The notes under the pieces are model-generated. The model searched no databases and had not been told where the DNA came from. It was given only the letters and a program-made list of their open reading frames with translations. Of a stretch of DNA of 64,000 nucleotides, positions 58,622 through 64,000 are shown piece by piece. The stretch comes from Ilex aquifolium (lineage: Eukaryota > Streptophyta > Magnoliopsida > Aquifoliales > Aquifoliaceae). The stretch covers positions 28,122,001 through 28,186,000 of the forward strand of contig OX637394.1 of NCBI GenBank assembly GCA_951799425.1, in the 5' to 3' direction. Each line of letters begins with the position of its first letter. Position 1 is the stretch's first letter. The translations under genes were made by a program, and so were the position numbers.

Positions 58622-59784
58622 AAGCCAGCAATGCATTCGCTGAAAACCTCTACCGGAGAAACCAAGGACCCAGCCGAAAAAGCCAGCAATCTGGTCGTTG
58701 GGGATGACTGTATACCGAAAATGGCTAATTCCAAATATAGCCAAACTGCTATAGAAGATTGGGTCTCATAATAAGGCTCTACTGAATTGGACAACCCAGA
58801 AGATGGAAACAATTACGGGTCATGGTTGATAGCCCAAAACAGGAGAAGGAAATCCACAGAGAAAAAAGGAATGAACGGTGAAGGACTTTCCATTCTTTGA
58901 TTTTAAAGACCGAACACTTTGAAGACCATACACAAAAATGTGTATTTATGAAATCGTTCGGGTGGAACTTGGGAGGGTCTGATTTTAGTGAGGATGTGGT
59001 ATATCTAATTTTAGTGAGACACATGTAGAAGTTGAATGTAAAAAGGGAAAAGAATGGAACTTGGAAGAGGTGGGAGATCAGTTGTCCTCAAAGTGTTCGA
59101 CGAATTGTCTCACAGAAGTTTACTTTGAGTTTATAGTTAAGAAGATTGTACCAACTTGTGCTTTCTATACTATTGGGTCTATTTGTTAGTTTTGTCCTCT
59201 ACTAAGCCGTGCACAGCCATCCATGGCCTAACCAGGTCTTGGACCACAACTGGGACAACCAGCTAGAGTGTAAAGTGAGGTTTAGTATGGAAGTAAAATT
59301 TAATGCTTCATAGACGGCATGGTATGACTGAATCTGTAGGACACATGATTGTACCAGCTTGTTGTGTTCTCACTGCTTTGTGTAATATACATTGGCCAAA
59401 TAATGTATTGAACTCACTATTTTCTGTCATGTTTGTATTGTTATAATAGAGGTGTAAAAGTGTTTGTTATTTGGATTGATGGAGTTGTTGTTTTTGCCTA
59501 ACAACAGAGGAGTTGTTCTCCAATTTGTACACAAATGTCCTGACATGGCTTTCCTTGGTATTTCCAATCATGTAAAAGCCTACGATCAAATAAAATCAAA
59601 CTATAGTAATAGGATACACAACTGATGAGTAAAGAACACGATCGACCTACAGATGCAAACACGTTTCAGCAACTCATGATAAGCCAATTGTCACAAAAAA
59701 AAAAAAAAAAAAGACTAAGCATTCTTGATCAGCTTGATCAACCTAGTTTTTTTGTCAAGTCATATTTCACCTTACTCACCCTAC

Positions 59785-59873
59785 TAATTTCAATCACTTG
59801 CAGATCTTATGAAAAAAAATATTCATACACTTAACTATTCATACACTTAATTAATTTCAATCACTTGCAGATC
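59785..59873. repeat. 22-bp direct repeat, 67 bp apart
   Basis: TAATTTCAATCACTTGCAGATC at 59785 and 59852 (identical over the first 20 bases shown and beyond), each followed by a (T)ATGAAAAAAAA stretch. Small local duplication. Confidence 0.8.
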
Positions 59874-60175
59874 AGCCATAAATATGATCATATGAAAAAA
59901 AAAAGAATATTCACAAATAAACATACAACAATAGCTCAGAACTAGAACACTTAACATTTGAGGAAGCAAGACAAAATGAAAATATGTACAAAGCTGAATA
60001 CTCATAGCAATAAATGGTTTGCATCCCATAAAATCAAGAACTATCAAATGACCAATTACAGCCTTTGAGTTGTATAAAAAATTATAGTCTACTTGTTTTT
60101 CCAACAAACACTAGACCAATACAACTATGAGAAGAGCAAATCAACAGCAAATACTATAATTTTCCTCTAGCAATA

Positions 60176-60240
60176 TGAGACAATCTTCCTCCTGTAAACT
60201 GAGACAATCTTCCTCTTGCAAAATGAGATAATCTTTATCC
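60176..60240. repeat. Three-unit tandem repeat of about 24 bp
   Basis: TGAGACAATCTTCCTCCTGT, TGAGACAATCTTCCTCTTGC and TGAGATAATCTTTATCC follow each other directly. Confidence 0.8.
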
Positions 60241-60334
60241 TTTTCAAACCTGCCAATAGGAACAATAATATAATCAAGTACAACAGTAAAATTAGAGCAT
60301 TTGATTTGAAAGCTATTTTTTCAACTCACCAAAT

Positions 60335-63080
60335 CTACTTTTCATTGAATGTTGGCGCCGAAGACATAATTGGTAGCTCTGGAACATCTAAAGTTTCTTT
60401 GGAGCTGGAACAAGGCATATTGTACATGCCATATTCACCATTCCAACTTTGATAATGGTTCTGCTAAATGAAAAAAAAGAAAGAAAGAAAGACCTCTTTT
60501 AGTGAGACCCCACAACCTTAATATCAATAAGATAATAAAAAAAATAATTCTCACATTATTGATTGGACTAAGACTGGTAATTACATATGGTTAGAGTTAT
60601 ATACTAAGACTGGTAATTATAGTAACAATTAACTTGAAGTCTGAACTTCACAAAAATTTTAAATAATAAATGGCTTCATGTCATACCATCATAACAATGT
60701 TCTCTTGTGTTCCAATTGAATCACCTTCTTTCTTATTGAGTGGACTATTAATATGAACAACGACATCACTTATAGTCCTCGGGGAATCCTAAAAAAAAAT
60801 TAAAATAATAATTAAGAAACCATGTAATATGTAAACTATCACATGACATAAACAAATTATAATTATTTTATTCATACCTTCATTCCTTTTTTTTTTTTTT
60901 TCCAGTTGTATGATTATCATGAGATAAGGTCATCTTTTGCTTTTCTCTTTTTTCCCTAACAATTTGCTCCACTTTAGATTGCTTCTGTCTAAATGGTGGA
61001 CGACCTTTGCTTCGAACGGCTAATGGAGTAAATATCTTCTGACTCTCCTTTGATACATCATTGGCACAATTAGAGTTTCTACGAACAGTCAAGTTGGGAG
61101 TTGATTGATAACTTCCACCACCATCTTTTTTTTTTGCAGTCTCTCCTTAAGATTGTGTATAAAATCCATCACAACCATGCACTTATCTTCAGATTCTGTT
61201 GCCAAGTCGACAACCTCATTAAATGCATTACACATCATATCAAGTCGTTGTGCTTCTGGTGTGGTACTCCAGCTATCATAAATGATTTTAACTTTTGTGT
61301 GGCATCTTTTGACATCCTTCCTCCTTCTCCGTAAGATGTATTGATCAGGAAGGAAGTAAATCTTCTTACGAATTAACACTGTGATTGCATGCATGCATAA
61401 TATTCCCCTAAACTCAAACATGCAACAATTGCACCTCACGTCACAATCCTTTTCACAGAACCAAACTTTAAAATTTGCACTCTTTGTTCTCTCTTCAATC
61501 ATGATATCCTCAGTTATTTCGTACTCAGAAATCTCACCATCTACTTTAAGCGAAATTAAATCACAGTACATCTTCCCTATCAATTCATTTTGGAATTCTT
61601 TAAACTTTGAGATAGTATAAGCACTTTGAACTTGTTTCTCCATGTCATAATGGCTTACACATGGGAGCTGTGAAGAGAAACACTTAGATTCTTTTTGGTT
61701 CTCCTTCTCCACCTTACTTTTCAATGCATTATCATATTGTTCCACAAATTGCTTTAAGGTAGTCTTAGAATTGACATACCCATCAAAAAATGAATTCATG
61801 CTCTCACTTCTCTGTGTAGCAGACATTCCTGCCCAGAAACTATCTTTCACAAAGACCGGCACCCAGCGACGCCTCTCATTGTACAACCCACTCAACCAAT
61901 CATTGCTATGTAAATTATACTTCTCAATCATTCCGTTCCAACTTTCTTCAAATTCAATACAACTCAACGAATAATAAACAACTCTTTGTAGTGCAAACTT
62001 GATTGATTCATACTGCTTATAACCTTTTAATTTTTCGGGCAGCTTCTTCATGATGTGCCATAATCACCATCGATGTCTAGCATTAGGGAAGACGATCTCA
62101 ACTGCTTTTTGCATTGCTTTGTCTTGGTCAGTGATTATGGCCCTTGGAGCCTTCCAAGACATACATGTAAGCCATGCTTGAAATAACCAAGTAAACATAT
62201 ATGTATCCTCACTGGAGATCAACCCACATCCAAGTAATATCGATTGCCCGTGATGATTAAAACCTAGAAATGGTGCAAATGACATGTCAGACTTATTTGT
62301 CAAGTATGTGGTGTCAAATGTTATCACATCACCAAATTCCTCATATGCTGCCCTGCTCCTTGCATCTGCCCAAAACACATTCCTCAATTGCCCATCTTCA
62401 TCCAAATCCATTGTATAAAAGAAATTTGTGTTATCAGCTTGCATATTTACAAAGTAATTTTGGATTGCCATAGCATCTCCTTCCCCGAGTCGTAACCGCC
62501 TTACTTTCTCAATAAAATTTCTACAATCCTTCTCTAAAAAGTTCATATTCTCATGCCCCCCTGCTTCAACCACAAAAGAATTAAAAATTTTATTTACTCT
62601 AATCCCAGCTCTATCATTTAATTCTAACTTTCTCTTTACATGTGGCCTCATTACCCTATTGCATCGAAAAAATTGAGCTTTGCTAGGACTCAACTCATGG
62701 TTATGATCAAGTACGACGGTGTTCAGATGCCATTTTCCTTTGGATAAAATTGCCAAGACCCTAGCCTTGCAACCGATCTTTATGGTTGGATGTGGCTTGA
62801 GAGGATTTTTTGAAGTACACTGTGATTTTCCTGATCAAGAACAAGCAATCGCAACATATTTAACTTCTCCATCATCTCCTTTCGTTGATGATCTTCTCTT
62901 CACTAGGAAACTCAATCGCCTCCCATAAGCTGTGTAATAGTCAAACAAATCTTCATAGCTATTAAATGTCATCCCAACCTTGGGCTCTTCCTCTTTGGCA
63001 TCTACATTTACTCTATCATCCATTTCAATCCCACTATTTTCTTCAATCACCTGCATAATACTTGAAGATTCTCCTTCCAT
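60335..63080 (-). pseudogene. FAR1-related MULE transposase, nearly intact
   Basis: Start at ATG 63080 (MEGESSSIMQ). N-terminal FAR1-type DNA-binding domain (PKVGMTFNSYEDLFDYY, about 62975-62925, continuing through KIGCKARVLAILSKGKWHLN). MULE transposase domain with ITFDTTYLTNK and AIITDQDKAM for the two Asp, and ATQRSESMNSFFDGY for the Glu. SWIM zinc finger intact, CNC then CMH (about 61450-61390). C-terminal Lys-rich KGRPP motif (60995), then probable exons near 60789-60690 and 60450-60335. Defects are only two in-frame TGA codons (62835-62837 and 62064-62066) and a probable one-base slip in the T10 run at 61126-61135. In plants this family gave rise to FHY3/FAR1 transcription factors, but the terminal repeats here show a transposon. 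Confidence 0.92.
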
Positions 63081-63089
63081 TCCCAATTA

Positions 63090-63522
63090 ATTCAACCCTC
63101 AACAGTGCACTTGTAAATTAAGCAACGATATGTCAACACCAAGTAGGCCTGAACAACACCAAAAAAAGAAGAAGGTAAAAAGTCATTTCTTCAAAACAAC
63201 CAGCAAAAAAAAGGGTATAGGAAACAATAGCAATTGACATGAACAATGGGAAAAAAATATTCAATTGATAACACAATGCTATTTCTAAGATTTTTTGGTT
63301 GTAGCTTCTCACGTGTAGCTGTCCGGAAGTTGTATTAAATAACCATAGCTACTAATGGAACAACTCTAGTAAGAGTTGTTCAGGCCTATTCACACAGGAA
63401 ATTTATTGAGCAATTTATAAGCATACTTTCTCATACCTCTATAATACTACCCGTGTGTGACAAGCGACTGAGTCATCAAGGCTACTAATAATAAAACAGC
63501 CAGCAAAAAAAAAAGAAGAGAC

Positions 63523-63569
<47 letters not shown>

Positions 63570-63668
63570 TGAGATGAGGGAAGATTACCACTGGTTTTGC
63601 TCGGAGATGGAGATGGTTTTGTCGGAGATGGAGAGGTCTGCTTGTCGGAGATGGAGGTCTGCTTGTCT
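63090..63668. other. MULE 5' region upstream of the transposase
   Basis: Promoter and leader side of the transposase by position. Contains an AG microsatellite (63535-63565) and short tandem copies of TCGGAGATGGAG (63600-63660) next to the terminal repeat. No gene. Confidence 0.6.
63535..63565. repeat. (AG)n microsatellite
   Basis: About 15 AG units preceded by GATA units. Confidence 0.95.
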
Positions 63669-63855
63669 TGCTCGTTGGAATGGTTGGACAGTGGAGAGAC
63701 GGGGATGAGAGTATAGAATGAGGGTTAATTAAAAATTAAAAAACAAAGAAGAAATGTTTAGTTGGCAAAATTAATGACATGGCAAGACCATATCATCATC
63801 CATGTCATTAGGTCAGTATTTTATGTCAGATTTTTAGGTCCCAATAGCATTACTC
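63669..63855. repeat. MULE right terminal repeat (187 bp)
   Basis: Uninterrupted copy ending CAATAGCATTACTC, followed by the target duplication AAGTATATT. Confidence 0.95.
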
Positions 63856-63864
63856 AAGTATATT

Positions 63865-64000
63865 TTACTTCCCTATGGTTTGGATCCACATATACTTTTA
63901 CCTCCTTATTTTGCAGAAATCTATTGTTTATCCTTAAGGGCTTGGCAAGATGGGTTTGGGAAAAATAGTCCAATAGATCCTAAAACTTTTGTTTGGATGA
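63865..64000. other. Right flank, nothing recognised
   Basis: 136 bp of non-transposon DNA up to the window end. It joins with 55559-55937 when the MULE is removed. Confidence 0.5.

Larger units (their letters stand above)
58622..60330. other. MULE interior downstream of the transposase gene
   Basis: No domain recognised in either strand. Contains a 15-base A run (59697-59711), a 22-bp direct repeat (59785 and 59852) and a three-unit tandem repeat (60176-60240). Could include the 3' untranslated region of the transposase or captured DNA that I cannot identify. Confidence 0.45.
55947..63855 (-). mobile_element. FAR1-type Mutator-like element (MULE), young, coding strand minus
   Basis: Terminal inverted repeats of 187 bp begin GAGTAATGCTATTG at both ends. 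AAGTATATT flanks the element at 55938-55946 and 63856-63864, a perfect 9-bp duplication. The left repeat is split by solo LTR 2; removing it restores exactly 187 bp. I count 4 mismatches between the two repeats, so insertion was recent. The single gene encodes a FAR1/MURA-like transposase. Length without the solo LTR is about 5.4 kb. Confidence 0.95.

Noticed and set aside
58495-58812. Minus-strand 105-codon frame
   Set aside because: Crosses the solo LTR end and the MULE terminal repeat; no domain resemblance.
61101-61974. Plus-strand frames of 67 to 79 codons
   Set aside because: Antisense shadows of the FAR1-type transposase.
60335-63080. Host FHY3/FAR1 transcription factor gene
   Set aside because: The gene lies between long terminal inverted repeats with a 9-bp target duplication, so it is a transposase and not a domesticated gene.

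Overview
The window is a plant nuclear genome segment, almost certainly angiosperm and probably a eudicot. It is AT-rich and consists nearly entirely of nested transposable elements: Ty3/gypsy Tat-type and Tekay-like elements, a Copia remnant, two CACTA elements, a FAR1-type Mutator-like element (MULE), a MITE and short non-autonomous repeats. No bacterial features, CRISPR, rRNA or tRNA genes were seen. The only candidates for ordinary host coding DNA are a 55-codon N-terminal fragment at the left edge (1-165, minus) and a captured host gene fragment inside a CACTA element. Species cannot be named from the sequence alone.

Layout. 1-1018: possible host promoter and gene start. 1019-4600: decayed Copia element (LTR, tRNA-Met primer site, gag only). 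5190-6009: 3' end of a Tat-type gypsy element. 6295-6695: short AGGGC-ended repeat. 7088-7244: MULE-type MITE with a 9-bp target duplication. 8434-11625: non-autonomous CACTA element (duplication AAA) carrying a captured genomic fragment of an ARF-GAP gene with introns. 13294-26458: full Tat-type gypsy element 'RT-C' (duplication GTAAG). Its 5' LTR is split by a 514-bp AGGGC-type element and its antisense extra gene is split by a 2.9-kb solo LTR. 26464-29381: unannotated spacer with a repeat rich in ACACGAC. 29387-55553: second Tat-type element 'RT-A' (duplication GGAGG), swollen to 26 kb by a truncated Tekay-like element 'RT-B' (30617 to about 34080) in its gag and an 11-kb CACTA element (35350-46398, duplication TCA) further on. 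RT-A carries an antisense plant-mobile-domain gene between pol and the 3' LTR. 55947-63855: a young FAR1-type MULE (9-bp duplication AAGTATATT, 187-bp terminal repeats) whose left terminal repeat is split by a second solo LTR.

Insertion order is readable. RT-A and RT-C are old: their LTR pairs differ at many sites and the coding regions are full of stops and frameshifts. RT-B, the CACTA, the AGGGC element and the solo LTR at 21289 landed in them later. The MULE is young (4 mismatches in 187 bp between its ends), and the solo LTR inside it is younger still. No element has intact coding capacity. The MULE is nearest, with two nonsense codons and one probable frameshift. The points most worth a second look are the ARF-GAP capture, the antisense accessory genes in both Tat elements, the clusters of the palindrome GTACCGGTAC inside two LTRs, and a 441-codon open frame that is a chimera of two different gag genes.
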